From positions 1-26,726 of the forward strand of contig JBBDRW010000126.1 in the NCBI GenBank assembly GCA_040905265.1: 26,726 nucleotides of DNA, written 5' to 3'. Below are positions 1-7,354 of the stretch, one piece after another. This DNA is from JBBDRW01 sp040905265 (GTDB lineage: Bacteria > Bacteroidota > Rhodothermia > Balneolales > Balneolaceae). The translations under genes and the position numbers were made by a program. The notes beneath the pieces are model-generated. The model saw only the letters and a program-made list of their open reading frames with translations. It searched no databases and was not told the DNA's origin. Positions within the stretch are counted from its first letter, which is position 1; every line of letters begins with the position of its first letter.

Positions 1-97
1 ATGTGAGGATTATAAATTCCCGATAACGAAGATATTGAGCAAAAAGACGGTTTTGCAAAGCCTCCACAATAAGACTATAAATAATAAGCCATGCTTT

Positions 98-1249
98 ATG
101 AAGAATAAGCTTATAACTACTATATTATTAATGGTATGTATCACATCATATGTTAGAGCGCAAGAAATATCATATACATATGATGAAGTACTTCGTATGG
201 GAGATGATGCAACAACCGAAGAATACTTTTTTAGCCCACTTGATTTTTTAGTATCTGATCAGGATGGAAATATATTTGTGGGGAGTCAAAGATTAAATCT
301 GATTCGAAAGTATAATTCTGACGGACAACATATCATTGATTTTGGAGGAAGGGGGAGGGGCCCCGGCGAATTTATTGCTATTTCTTCACTGTTCATTGAT
401 CTCTCAAATGATCAATTAGTGGTGGTTGACCGTATTAGTATGAGAGCCAGTTTTTTTACTCTACATGGGGAGTATAAGACTTCACATGAGTTTTCATTTG
501 AGGACAATATGATTATTTCTCCATGGATCGGGAGAGCGGGTGAAAATGATCACTATTATCTATTGTATAGACTTCCTCAAATACCCGGACAAGCTCTTGA
601 TTATAATGATTTTATACTACATGAGTTTGATTTAGAAATGAATCATATTTCTTCGTTTGTACACGCATCGATATTTGGAGATTTGAATGATGCATCCGTG
701 AATAGTTTAATTGGAGGGCCAACAACTGGATTTTTTGAGTTTCTTTCAGGTGAACGTCTAGTGGTTGTACCTTATTTGTATACGGGTGAGCTTTATTTAT
801 ACGAATACTCTGCAGGTAGCGGCTGGCAATTTCATCGCACACTTCAAGAGCCGATTCCTCAAGAGGTCCATAGGCAGATTGATGCCAATACTGCACCTGA
901 ATACGCTCGGATTACTGGAACACCTGAAGGTCCTGTAGCAAGATTAGTGTTTAGCGAAAGTGTCGGCATGCATTTTATAGAGGGAGGGATGTTGGCCCAT
1001 TATTCCTTCCAACGAAATGATGATTATTTAGGAGAGTTCAGTGTATCTATCTTTGATCTTGAAACAGGGGAATATCTTGGTACTACTATCATTTCAGAAT
1101 TGAATGAAGAAGTGCCTGAACCACAACAATTATCCCCGATTGCACCGGTTCGTGGTATTCACTTCAACAATGGAAAACTATATTTTATTGATAATCGATC
1201 TGAAGAATCACATGTTGTGGTAGGAGAAGTTATATATGAAGAGGAGTAA
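98..1249 (+). CDS. Six-bladed beta-propeller secreted protein
   Basis: Probably an exported protein of the six-bladed beta-propeller (NHL/BF3164-like) group that is expanded in Bacteroidota and Balneolota; the ligand is unknown. From the ATG at 98 the protein has 383 residues. Residues 1-22 look like a Sec signal peptide ending in VRAQ. The family hallmark GGRGRGPGEF lies at about residues 83-92, after a blade with the pattern SDQDGNIFVG. The frame is open further upstream to a TTG at 35, but that extension would place about 21 polar residues before a good signal peptide, so the ATG is preferred. The stop codon overlaps the ATG of a glycosyltransferase remnant (TAATG). It resembles the genes at 2501 and 4191 in architecture. 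No clear promoter is visible in the 97 bases before it. The family is fairly sure; the function is not known. Confidence 0.8.
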   Translation: MKNKLITTILLMVCITSYVRAQEISYTYDEVLRMGDDATTEEYFFSPLDFLVSDQDGNIFVGSQRLNLIRKYNSDGQHIIDFGGRGRGPGEFIAISSLFIDLSNDQLVVVDRISMRASFFTLHGEYKTSHEFSFEDNMIISPWIGRAGENDHYYLLYRLPQIPGQALDYNDFILHEFDLEMNHISSFVHASIFGDLNDASVNSLIGGPTTGFFEFLSGERLVVVPYLYTGELYLYEYSAGSGWQFHRTLQEPIPQEVHRQIDANTAPEYARITGTPEGPVARLVFSESVGMHFIEGGMLAHYSFQRNDDYLGEFSVSIFDLETGEYLGTTIISELNEEVPEPQQLSPIAPVRGIHFNNGKLYFIDNRSEESHVVVGEVIYEEE

Positions 1250-1315
1250 TGAAGTCTGAAGAATATATCCGCATCATATTCGGAGCCGATGACTGATACG
1301 CAATGCCTATGGCAG
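1249..1315 (+). pseudogene. N-terminal remnant of a GT8-like glycosyltransferase (copy 1)
   Basis: Translation from the ATG at 1249 gives an N-terminus containing IRIIFGADD followed at once by TGA and then YAMPMA. This matches, residue for residue over the conserved part, the start of the second remnant at 5377 (IRIIFGADDRYAMPIAVA), which has the typical opening of GT8-family glycosyltransferases: a beta strand, then ADD-x-Y, then a helix. In this copy the Arg codon is replaced by a stop, and similarity fades after about 1315. The next gene on the opposite strand ends at 1356. The start overlaps the stop of the propeller gene, suggesting an old two-gene operon. The assignment to GT8 is from motif memory and covers only about 20 residues. 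Confidence 0.6.
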
Positions 1316-1355
1316 GTGTTCCGGAGTCTTCCCGTGTACCCTTCCGTAATACATT

Positions 1356-2297
1356 TCACCAGGCCGGAGGAGGTAGCAACTCATTGCATGGCTCAACAAT
1401 TCTTGTCTCTCCTCTGTAGCAATTTTTATACGGAATGGTTTTGCTGATGATTCCGGCCAGGTAGCCTGTTCCATTTACCACATTGGATATCCCTTCTGGC
1501 AGCGCTACAACTTTCTCATCAATGGATGGGAAATGGTGATAGTCAGGCCCCGCTGAAGCGATGAATATTTGTGGTTCGTAGGGAGAGCTTGGATGCAGAT
1601 AACGCTCAAAAACTACTTCTGGGTCTAATCTGTAAAACATATCCAGGAATTGATAGTCTTTCGTGGGATCTATGACAACCTGAAACCCCCCGGATACGAC
1701 TGGAAAACTATGTTGAAGCTGAGGTCTTGCGACCAGATAATTCTCACCTGATTCTGGATAACGCGAATGATAAATGGTTAGAACATCTGCCAGTCGTTCA
1801 ACATGTTCTATATAAATCACAACATTTTCAGGAAGTGCAAAAACCGGCGAGCAACAGCTTCGAGGCCATCGGAAAGTAATATGAATTGATGGGGTCGGAA
1901 AATCAGTAGGTAGCGATGTCTGCACATGACTGGAAGCACCATCTGATCGTGTTGCCGTGATCCTGTAGGTCTGCTCCGCCTTGAGTTTCATGGTCGTCCA
2001 GAAGTTATATGCATATGCTTCATGGGCATACGCAAAGAGGGAATCGTTCATGATGACAGACTCCCCCGTTTCCACGTGTTCCAGTGTTACTATGGCATCA
2101 ATCGGGCCGGGTTCTAGCAATAGATCCTCCCGTATGGGCATAATTCGTACCCACTGCGTATCCGCCGATGCATCAAGATAACCATAGATTGAGAAGTGGT
2201 ACTTATTGTTTTCCTGCCACGGTTCAAAAAAGTCGTCGCAAGAAGTTATAAACAGACTATATAGCAGAACGAATCCAACTATAATTTTTCTCATCAA
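1356..2297 (-). CDS. DUF4249-like lipoprotein
   Basis: A 313-residue predicted lipoprotein. The N-terminus has a short basic stretch, a hydrophobic core and the lipobox FITSC, so Cys20 would be lipidated after cleavage. The following region, with an Ig-like opening (YGYLDAS, then IDAIVTLEHVETGE and YRITATRSDG), resembles the DUF4249 family of Bacteroidota outer-envelope proteins, which often accompany TonB-dependent receptors; none is visible here. There are further cysteines in a CC pair near residue 148 and two near the C-terminus, possibly disulfide bonded. Two tandem ATGs (2297 and 2294) could start it. It is divergent from the propeller gene at 2501 with about 200 A+T-rich bases between, including a perfect palindrome. 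The DUF4249 assignment is tentative. Confidence 0.65.
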   Translation of the reverse strand: MMRKIIVGFVLLYSLFITSCDDFFEPWQENNKYHFSIYGYLDASADTQWVRIMPIREDLLLEPGPIDAIVTLEHVETGESVIMNDSLFAYAHEAYAYNFWTTMKLKAEQTYRITATRSDGASSHVQTSLPTDFPTPSIHITFRWPRSCCSPVFALPENVVIYIEHVERLADVLTIYHSRYPESGENYLVARPQLQHSFPVVSGGFQVVIDPTKDYQFLDMFYRLDPEVVFERYLHPSSPYEPQIFIASAGPDYHHFPSIDEKVVALPEGISNVVNGTGYLAGIISKTIPYKNCYRGETRIVEPCNELLPPPAW

Positions 2298-2432
2298 AGA
2301 CCATTAATTAAGAGACTGAAGGAACTCTTCTTCATGTAGTGTGAATTGTGTCGGTAGAAAAATTAGTATACTTAAAAAAATTTATTTTTATGATCCTTAT
2401 TTTTTTACCATTTTTTTAATTTCGTATTTAAT

Positions 2433-2479
2433 TTGCAGAATCTTTACAGTAGTTATCTATTCAAATAAAGATTCTGCAA
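2433..2479. promoter_or_regulatory. Perfect 14-bp inverted repeat between divergent genes
   Basis: The arms TTGCAGAATCTTTA (2433-2446) and TAAAGATTCTGCAA (2466-2479) are exact reverse complements, separated by 19 bases. The repeat lies 22 bases before the ATG at 2501, between two divergent lipoprotein genes. No T-tract follows, so it is not a plain terminator. A weak Bacteroidota promoter (TTTG at 2432-2435, 19 bases, TATCTATT at 2455-2462) would put its -33 element in the left arm and its -7 element in the loop, as expected for an operator that overlaps a promoter. It could equally be a 5' leader hairpin or a mobile-element relic. Confidence 0.6.
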
Positions 2480-2500
2480 GTTCCTTAAAGTAATATCTTG

Positions 2501-3769
2501 ATGTTCCATGTGAATAAAATAACTTATTTCCTTGGTGTATTATTTATTTGTGTTTATTCAGCTGCTTGTGGAGGAAGTGAATCTTCTGAAAAAATATCAG
2601 AACTTACTACCTTCGTATCAGAGACCGATCTGGTGATCGGTCTCCTCGACCAACCTCTTGAGTATCAGTTGGGACGGCCGCATAGAGTCAGGACTGATTC
2701 AGTGGGGAATATTTATATCGCCGATCGACAAAGCTTGACCATTAAAATATTTGATAACGATGGTAATTATCTGAAAGAACTCGGGGGGAGAGGTCGTGGC
2801 CCCGGTGAGTTCCTTGATATCAATATGATGGCTAAAACGCCGGAAGGGCATTTGGTATTCCTGGATGTTGGGAATTTACGATATACTATCATTTCAACTG
2901 AGGGAGAGAGTATTGCTCAATATCCGGTGAAGTTTGGAGCTGGGCAGGATCCACCTCAGTTTTACCCTTCTTCTGTTGTTTATGATGATAATTTCCTGAT
3001 TGGACTTGAAGTAGGACATGATGAATTTAGACATTTATTTCATGTTTATTCCCCAGATTTTAGTAAGAGGCACTACGTGTTTGCTCCTATTTCTGATATT
3101 GAATTAGATCACGTGTTTGCAACGGTTCAGATGGCTTTCTATCCGGGGAGTATTGCGATGAATGCAGATTTAAATGAATTCATATATTCACCGGGAATAT
3201 ATACGGGTCGACTTTATCGCTACCAGTATATGGATGATTCGCGATGGGAGATGGATGGTGTGCTCAATGGAGCGAAAACTTCATATGAACCCTTTCTTTT
3301 ATTCGAGAATGAAGCTCAATATTTGAATGCACGCGAAGATAACGTACCAGGTATAACCAGACCTGCTGCTTTTGGAGAAAGGCACCCAGGTAAGCTTAAC
3401 AGCATGGACTGTGGCATCTTTTTTCTCAACGATGGGAGGCTGGTACAGTTTTACGGAGAGTGGAAGGAGGATGCCGAGATTGAGTCGGATCAGACACAGT
3501 ATCCATTTGACCTGATGGTTCAGGTATTTGACCAGGAAGGAGAACTAGAGCATCACGGTTATCTCTTTACCATTCTTCGGGAGAACCCGGTCTATCAATA
3601 TCCTTTAATTAACTGGAAAGATGATGAGGATCGGTTCTATCTGCTGGGGCTTTCCGATGAGGGTTTGCCGTCCGTGCGGAGGTTTATCATTGAGTTCCCG
3701 GTTGAAGAACCCATTGTGAGCCGATCGGTTGTAAACATGCAAAACGGATCAGATCAGGCTTCTGACTAA
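2501..3769 (+). CDS. Six-bladed beta-propeller lipoprotein
   Basis: A 422-residue predicted lipoprotein of the six-bladed beta-propeller group. The signal sequence ends in the lipobox YSAAC, giving lipidated Cys23. The blade pattern DSVGNIYIADR and then GGRGRGPGEF (about residues 95-104) match the gene at 98, and the order of blades is the same, so the two are paralogues. A TTG codon at 2498 directly before the ATG is the longest possible start, but ATG 2501 is preferred. No strong ribosome binding site is visible. The gene overlaps, tail to tail, the small coiled-coil gene on the minus strand: the two stop codons share two bases. Base composition is richer in G+C than the propeller at 4191. 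Ligand and partner are unknown. Confidence 0.8.
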   Translation: MFHVNKITYFLGVLFICVYSAACGGSESSEKISELTTFVSETDLVIGLLDQPLEYQLGRPHRVRTDSVGNIYIADRQSLTIKIFDNDGNYLKELGGRGRGPGEFLDINMMAKTPEGHLVFLDVGNLRYTIISTEGESIAQYPVKFGAGQDPPQFYPSSVVYDDNFLIGLEVGHDEFRHLFHVYSPDFSKRHYVFAPISDIELDHVFATVQMAFYPGSIAMNADLNEFIYSPGIYTGRLYRYQYMDDSRWEMDGVLNGAKTSYEPFLLFENEAQYLNAREDNVPGITRPAAFGERHPGKLNSMDCGIFFLNDGRLVQFYGEWKEDAEIESDQTQYPFDLMVQVFDQEGELEHHGYLFTILRENPVYQYPLINWKDDEDRFYLLGLSDEGLPSVRRFIIEFPVEEPIVSRSVVNMQNGSDQASD

Positions 3770-3936
3770 CCCTCGAGCTTCTCCAGTCTCTGCTCCAGAT
3801 TGTCAAGTTTCTCCATGATCTGCTTCAGCATGTGAATGATGATTATATGAGTCTTCTTGGCGTCGATCCCGACGACACTCTCTTCACTGCTGATAATCTG
3901 TTCAATTGTTTTGTACTCGTTATCGGATAGATCCAT
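3766..3936 (-). CDS. Small coiled-coil protein, 56 residues
   Basis: A short frame from CAT at 3934-3936 to CTA at 3766-3768 encodes 56 residues beginning MDLSDNEYKTIEQIISSEES. The C-terminal part (MLKQIMEKLDNLEQRLEKLEG) has leucine, isoleucine or methionine at heptad spacing with E/K between, a convincing two-stranded coiled coil; the middle has the hydrophobic run HIIIIHMLKQI. No known family is recognised. Support for it being a gene: a protein-like composition with amphipathic heptads, an exact tail-to-tail stop overlap with the propeller gene (3766-3769), and a good -7 promoter element (TAATTTTG) 44-51 bases before the start. It could be a small regulator or an assembly peptide; that is not known. 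Confidence 0.65.
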   Translation of the reverse strand: MDLSDNEYKTIEQIISSEESVVGIDAKKTHIIIIHMLKQIMEKLDNLEQRLEKLEG

Positions 3937-3979
3937 AAATGTCAGGGTTGGTTGAAGGTTTAGATCAATAATTCCTTTA

Positions 3980-4013
3980 CAAAATTAATAAAATCTAATG
4001 AAAGGTTTGCAAA
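3980..4013 (-). promoter_or_regulatory. Candidate Bacteroidota-type promoter for the small coiled-coil gene
   Basis: Read on the minus strand, TTTG (4010-4013) is followed after 22 bases by TAATTTTG (3980-3987). The second box is a perfect match to the Bacteroidota -7 consensus TAnnTTTG. The spacing is slightly longer than the usual 19-21. It lies 44 bases before the start codon at 3936. The -33 box is inside the small palindrome TTTGCAAA. Confidence 0.4.
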
Positions 4014-4154
4014 CTCAACGTATTCTACTATTATATGGCCTATAGTCACACCCTCGGAATCATGAACGTAGTTTACGTATTGCTAGCCAAATCAAATCCA
4101 AAGGTTATGAGACATGATCTCAAAAAAGTAAGAGCTATACAACGATATATTACA

Positions 4155-4180
4155 TGATAATTATGAAAATTTAATTATCA
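4155..4180. promoter_or_regulatory. Perfect 9-bp inverted repeat just before a propeller gene
   Basis: TGATAATTA (4155-4163) and TAATTATCA (4172-4180) are exact reverse complements with an 8-base loop, ending 10 bases before the ATG at 4191. In mRNA it would form a hairpin over the usual ribosome-binding region; as DNA it could be an operator. The surrounding sequence is very A+T-rich, so chance is a real alternative. The rest of the gap 3937-4190 shows no other gene. Confidence 0.35.
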
Positions 4181-4190
4181 ATATTTAGTT

Positions 4191-5339
4191 ATGAAACATA
4201 TTATATTTTTAATAATCATTATGATAAATTTATCATGTGGTGGTAATAATGAAAGAAGTGCATCAGGTTTAGTAGTGCACCCAATTGAAGAGAATATTCC
4301 TCATTATGAAAATGATCATATATCAGTTGATAAGAATCAATTAGTCAGTGGTGTAAATAATTATCCTGGAATTATAAAAAAACTTCATAGTTACTTACAT
4401 GATCCTAATAACTCAGATTTATTTGAAATACCTCTTCCAGTAAGTGGTGTGCGAACAGTTGAAGTAAAGTCAATTAGTGAGGATATATTATTAATACTTG
4501 ATAAACGAAGTGATCAATTGATTCAATATAATCGTTCTACAAATGACACTCTGCTTATTGCTTCTCGAGGAAGAGGTCCTGGTGATATTGCTTATGCTAA
4601 AGATATGAATAGATATAATAATGACATTTATATATCTATGGAAGATATGAGAGTGTCAAAATTTAGTTGCCAAAATACTCCATGTAATTACGATAAAACA
4701 GTTCCTCTTGAGTTTAGTCCAATTTCTTTTGCTTACAATAATGAAAATTATATAATTTTTGGTCAGACACCATATCTTGGAGAAGAAGACTATACTATTG
4801 ATGAAAATTCTATTAGAATTGTTGATGATAATGGAGGTGTTTTAACTTCATTTGGAGAGAATTATCGAACGAAAGATTGGATTGTGCTATTTACAATTAG
4901 GGATGGTCATATAAGATATAGTATGAAGAATGACTATTATATACACTCTATAGAATTGCTTCCGTATATTTATATTTACGATCAGAAATATGAAATTAAT
5001 AGTATATTTTATCTATCTGAATTTATTCAAGGCGAAGTTGTATTTAACCCAGTGTTTAATGGTGCAAGTCCTCCTTCAGTAGATTTCAGTTATATTCATG
5101 ACCTTACTATAGTTGAAGATAATTATTTAATTATTACTACAACGACAAGATATGATGAAATCGTCTCAGATAATGATAATGAATGTATATTTGAACAGGA
5201 CTATTACGTAATTGATTTATCAAATCAAAGTCATGGATATCTAGGTAGCTCTTGTTCTAAATTCCCACAAAATATACTTATAACCGATGAATGGGTATTT
5301 TTAAATTCAAATGGGAAAATTTATTTAGTAAATACATGA
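4191..5339 (+). CDS. A+T-rich six-bladed beta-propeller lipoprotein
   Basis: A 382-residue predicted lipoprotein. The N-terminus has a hydrophobic core and lipobox NLSCGG, giving lipidated Cys16. The family signature is present as SRGRGPGDI at about residues 125-133, later than in the paralogues because of a longer N-terminal region that contains IPLPVSGVRTVEVKSISEDILLILDKRSDQ. It is diverged from the two propellers upstream but shares the fold. Base composition is strikingly low in G+C, about 30 percent in two lines that I counted, against about 42 percent in the gene at 98 and over 55 percent in aguA; codon choice leans to A/T endings. This suggests separate acquisition. A glycosyltransferase remnant follows 37 bases later. 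Function is unknown. Confidence 0.75.
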   Translation: MKHIIFLIIIMINLSCGGNNERSASGLVVHPIEENIPHYENDHISVDKNQLVSGVNNYPGIIKKLHSYLHDPNNSDLFEIPLPVSGVRTVEVKSISEDILLILDKRSDQLIQYNRSTNDTLLIASRGRGPGDIAYAKDMNRYNNDIYISMEDMRVSKFSCQNTPCNYDKTVPLEFSPISFAYNNENYIIFGQTPYLGEEDYTIDENSIRIVDDNGGVLTSFGENYRTKDWIVLFTIRDGHIRYSMKNDYYIHSIELLPYIYIYDQKYEINSIFYLSEFIQGEVVFNPVFNGASPPSVDFSYIHDLTIVEDNYLIITTTTRYDEIVSDNDNECIFEQDYYVIDLSNQSHGYLGSSCSKFPQNILITDEWVFLNSNGKIYLVNT

Positions 5340-5376
5340 TATTTATCCCTATTGATAATAATAAGTATTTTACTTA

Positions 5377-5475
5377 ATGAGAGTTGAAGATTCCATCCGC
5401 ATCATCTTCGGGGCCGATGACCGTTATGCAATGCCCATTGCAGTGGCAATCTGTTCCATTCTGGAAAACCTGAAA
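5377..5475 (+). pseudogene. N-terminal remnant of a GT8-like glycosyltransferase (copy 2)
   Basis: From ATG 5377 the frame reads as a clean GT8-type N-terminus, IRIIFGADDRYAMPIAVAICSILENL, with the donor-binding ADD motif and the following helix. After about residue 33 the similarity stops and the rest of the open frame (to 5643) does not continue as a glycosyltransferase. An intact GT8 enzyme would need about 250-330 residues, so this is a truncated relic. It is homologous to the shorter relic at 1249 and sits in the same place, just after a propeller gene. Confidence 0.65.
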
Positions 5476-5640
5476 GAGAGCGACTGGTTTTCCGCTCCAG
5501 AGTATGCACGATTCATAGGTGGTTTTTATTCAGCCCGCTTGCGCTGGCTGTTGAAGAATTCAGTAAAGATGATGAAACTGGGCAGCCGGGCAGCCGTGAA
5601 ATCCATTTCGGCAGGAGAGAAGAGATCAACCAGAGGTACA

Positions 5641-5713
5641 TAGATCTTTGTTGAACGATATTCGATTATTTCAATCGAAGGAGAGTGTATTACCGAGTAT
5701 CCTGAAAAGTCGT
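5641..5713 (+). pseudogene. Fragment of a beta-propeller gene
   Basis: Bases 5656-5710 translate as RYSIISIEGECITEYPEK, which aligns without gaps to RYTIISTEGESIAQYPVK in the propeller at 2501 (nucleotides about 2879-2932). The bases before it (GATCTTTGTTGAA) match the upstream part of the same gene (GATGTTGGGAATTTA) but with two bases lost, a frameshift. Similarity ends near 5713. In the stretch before it (5488-5530) the residues APEYAR also occur in the propeller at 98 (about residue 267), so more scrambled propeller DNA may be present. The bases 5531-5640 are otherwise unassigned. Confidence 0.6.
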
Positions 5714-5824
5714 GAACCCCATAAACTGGTCAAATGAACCGGCATACCCTGTCCGCTCAAACTCAACCAGGAAGTCGAGATCACTCTCTGGTGAAACGTC
5801 TCCGGACACGACAGACCGAAATCC
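5690..5824 (-). pseudogene. Fragment of a MNT-type nucleotidyltransferase
   Basis: On the minus strand an open stretch of about 45 codons, ending at TAA (5690-5692), reads GFRSVVSGDVSPESDLDFLV followed by EFERTGYAGSFDQFMG. This fits the MNT/HEPN-system nucleotidyltransferase core FGS-x(5)-G-x(6)-DxD followed by LVEF and a phenylalanine-rich helix, with the DLD metal-binding pair kept and the first glycine of GS replaced by Arg. No upstream part of the domain can be placed, because the frame runs into the ferritin gene, and the downstream half is missing. So it is a relic, not a working antitoxin. No HEPN partner was found. Confidence 0.6.
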
Positions 5825-5825
5825 G

Positions 5826-6317
5826 TTACTCTCCACGCTGTGCCAATTGCCTGTCCATCATCAGTAATGCAGCTCCCTTGTCGCCGGCCAGCTTCAACTG
5901 TTCAATGATTTCGGTAACCATATTCTCTTCTTCTACCTGTTCTTCAATAAACCAGTGCAACATGACCTGGGCAGGATAATCACTTTCATCCAGGGCGATC
6001 TCATACAGTTTGTGTATGAGCCGGGTAACTTTCTGTTCATTTTCAAGTGCTTTTTCAAAAAGTTCTATCGGCGAACCGAATGATTTCGGCGGCTTGTCAA
6101 TCGGCAGGAGTTCTACCTCTGCACCCCGCTCGTGCAGAAAATGGTAGAACTTCATGGCATGATCATACTCCTCCATGCTCTGACTTTGCATCCAGCTTGC
6201 AAACCCGTTCAGGTTGAGTGCTTCGCAGTGAGAGGCCATGGAGAGATAGAGGTACGAAGAGTCGAGTTCGTGCTTGATCTGTTCATTCAATGCTTTGTTG
6301 ATTTTTTTAGCAGCCAT
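5826..6317 (-). CDS. ftnA: Ferritin (FtnA-type, non-heme)
   Basis: Iron-storage ferritin: 24 subunits form a shell that oxidises Fe(II) and stores the ferric mineral in the cytoplasm. From ATG 6317 the protein has 163 residues, the usual bacterial length. With this numbering the ferroxidase ligands fall at the E. coli positions: Glu17, Glu50, His53, Glu94, Gln127 and Glu130, and Tyr24 is present. The open frame extends upstream to 6524, but ATG 6317 has a clear Shine-Dalgarno sequence (AAGGAGAA) eight bases before it and gives the exact family N-terminus, so the longer form is rejected. It is divergent from aguB. A nucleotidyltransferase relic abuts its stop codon. No Fur-like site could be recognised by eye. 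Confidence 0.95.
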   Translation of the reverse strand: MAAKKINKALNEQIKHELDSSYLYLSMASHCEALNLNGFASWMQSQSMEEYDHAMKFYHFLHERGAEVELLPIDKPPKSFGSPIELFEKALENEQKVTRLIHKLYEIALDESDYPAQVMLHWFIEEQVEEENMVTEIIEQLKLAGDKGAALLMMDRQLAQRGE

Positions 6318-6416
6318 AATCCATTCTCCTTGTCTGTGTGTATTCGATATGTAGGGACTCCTGATAACATTACAGATTCTTTCGGAATTACACAATCGGG
6401 GTTCTGATGTCCGGCT

Positions 6417-6428
6417 ACCCGCGCGGGT
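6417..6428. promoter_or_regulatory. 12-bp palindrome between ferritin and aguB
   Basis: ACCCGCGCGGGT at 6417-6428 is its own reverse complement. It sits in the 191-base gap between the divergent ferritin and aguB genes, 100 bases from one start and 81 from the other. It stands out as G+C-rich in its surroundings. It may be a transcription-factor site, but no known consensus is recognised. Confidence 0.3.
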
Positions 6429-6508
6429 TGGCTTATACGATATCCTGATCTTTGCATTCACCACACATCCCCATTGATCCGATGCGAAAGTTGCGGTATC
6501 ATTGAAAA

Positions 6509-7354
6509 ATGGTAAAACTAGCACTTATCCAGGCATCCTGCGGCGAGAACCCGCAGAAGAATCTCGCACGGTCCATTACATTCATTGAGGAGGCAGTCTC
6601 CCGGGGCGGCCAGATTATCTGTCTGCAGGAGCTCTTCCAGACGACCTACTTCTGCAGAGAAATCAACCGTGACTTTTTCAAGTGGGCGGAATCGATTCCC
6701 GGCCCGTCGACGGAGCAGCTGGCTTCGGTGGCGAAAAAGCATGGGATCGTCATTCTGGCGCCCCTTTTCGAGAAGGCGAGAGCCGGGGTCTACTTCAACT
6801 CTTTGGTGGTTATCGATGCGGATGGCAGCCTCATGGGAACCTACCGCAAGATGCATATTCCGGACGACCCTGGTTTCTATGAAAAGTATTACTTCACACC
6901 GGGGGACAACGGGTACCAGGTCTACGATACGGCATTCGGAAAGATCGCTCCGCTCATCTGCTGGGATCAGTGGTACCCCGAGGCGGCACGAATTGCAGCC
7001 TTGAAGGGGGCGGATTTGCTTGTCTACCCGACTGCCATTGCGACGCTGCCCCATGAGAACAGGGAAGAGAAACGGGTCTACCGGGACGCCTGGCAGACGA
7101 TCCAGCGGAGCCATGCCATCGCCAACGGCTGTTTTGTGGCGAGTGTCAACCGGGTCGGAACGGAAGGGGGGTCGGAGTTTTGGGGCCACTCGTTTGTAGC
7201 CGGCCCGTTCGGAGAGGTATTGGAAGAGGCAGGGGAGGAAGAAGAGATCCTGATTGCAGAGATTGACTACGATAAAATCGAAGAGCAACGCCAGGAGTGG
7301 CCTTTTTTCCGCGATCGCCGGATTGATAGCTACCGGGACATTTTGGACAGATAG
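6509..7354 (+). CDS. aguB: N-carbamoylputrescine amidase
   Basis: Hydrolyses N-carbamoylputrescine to putrescine, CO2 and ammonia, the last step of the agmatine route. The 281-residue protein is a nitrilase-superfamily amidase with the catalytic triad Glu41 (ICLQELF), Lys114 (YRKMHIPDD) and Cys151 (LICWDQWYPEAAR). The Cys context WDQWYPE and the motif PGFYEKYYFTPGD are typical of plant and bacterial AguB rather than of other nitrilases. ATG 6509 gives the family N-terminus; no strong ribosome binding site is seen. aguA follows 113 bases later on the same strand, so the order is aguB-aguA. The gap has no other gene. Confidence 0.93.
   Translation: MVKLALIQASCGENPQKNLARSITFIEEAVSRGGQIICLQELFQTTYFCREINRDFFKWAESIPGPSTEQLASVAKKHGIVILAPLFEKARAGVYFNSLVVIDADGSLMGTYRKMHIPDDPGFYEKYYFTPGDNGYQVYDTAFGKIAPLICWDQWYPEAARIAALKGADLLVYPTAIATLPHENREEKRVYRDAWQTIQRSHAIANGCFVASVNRVGTEGGSEFWGHSFVAGPFGEVLEEAGEEEEILIAEIDYDKIEEQRQEWPFFRDRRIDSYRDILDR

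Noticed and set aside
35..97. TTG start at 35 for the first propeller gene
   Set aside because: It would put a polar extension before a good signal peptide; ATG 98 is preferred.
6318..6524. N-terminal extension of ferritin to 232 residues
   Set aside because: ATG 6317 has a clear ribosome binding site and gives exact family numbering; the extension is unlike ferritin.
6518..7288. 256-codon minus-strand frame over aguB
   Set aside because: Antisense to a complete nitrilase-family gene with its catalytic triad; Cys- and Arg-rich without domain.
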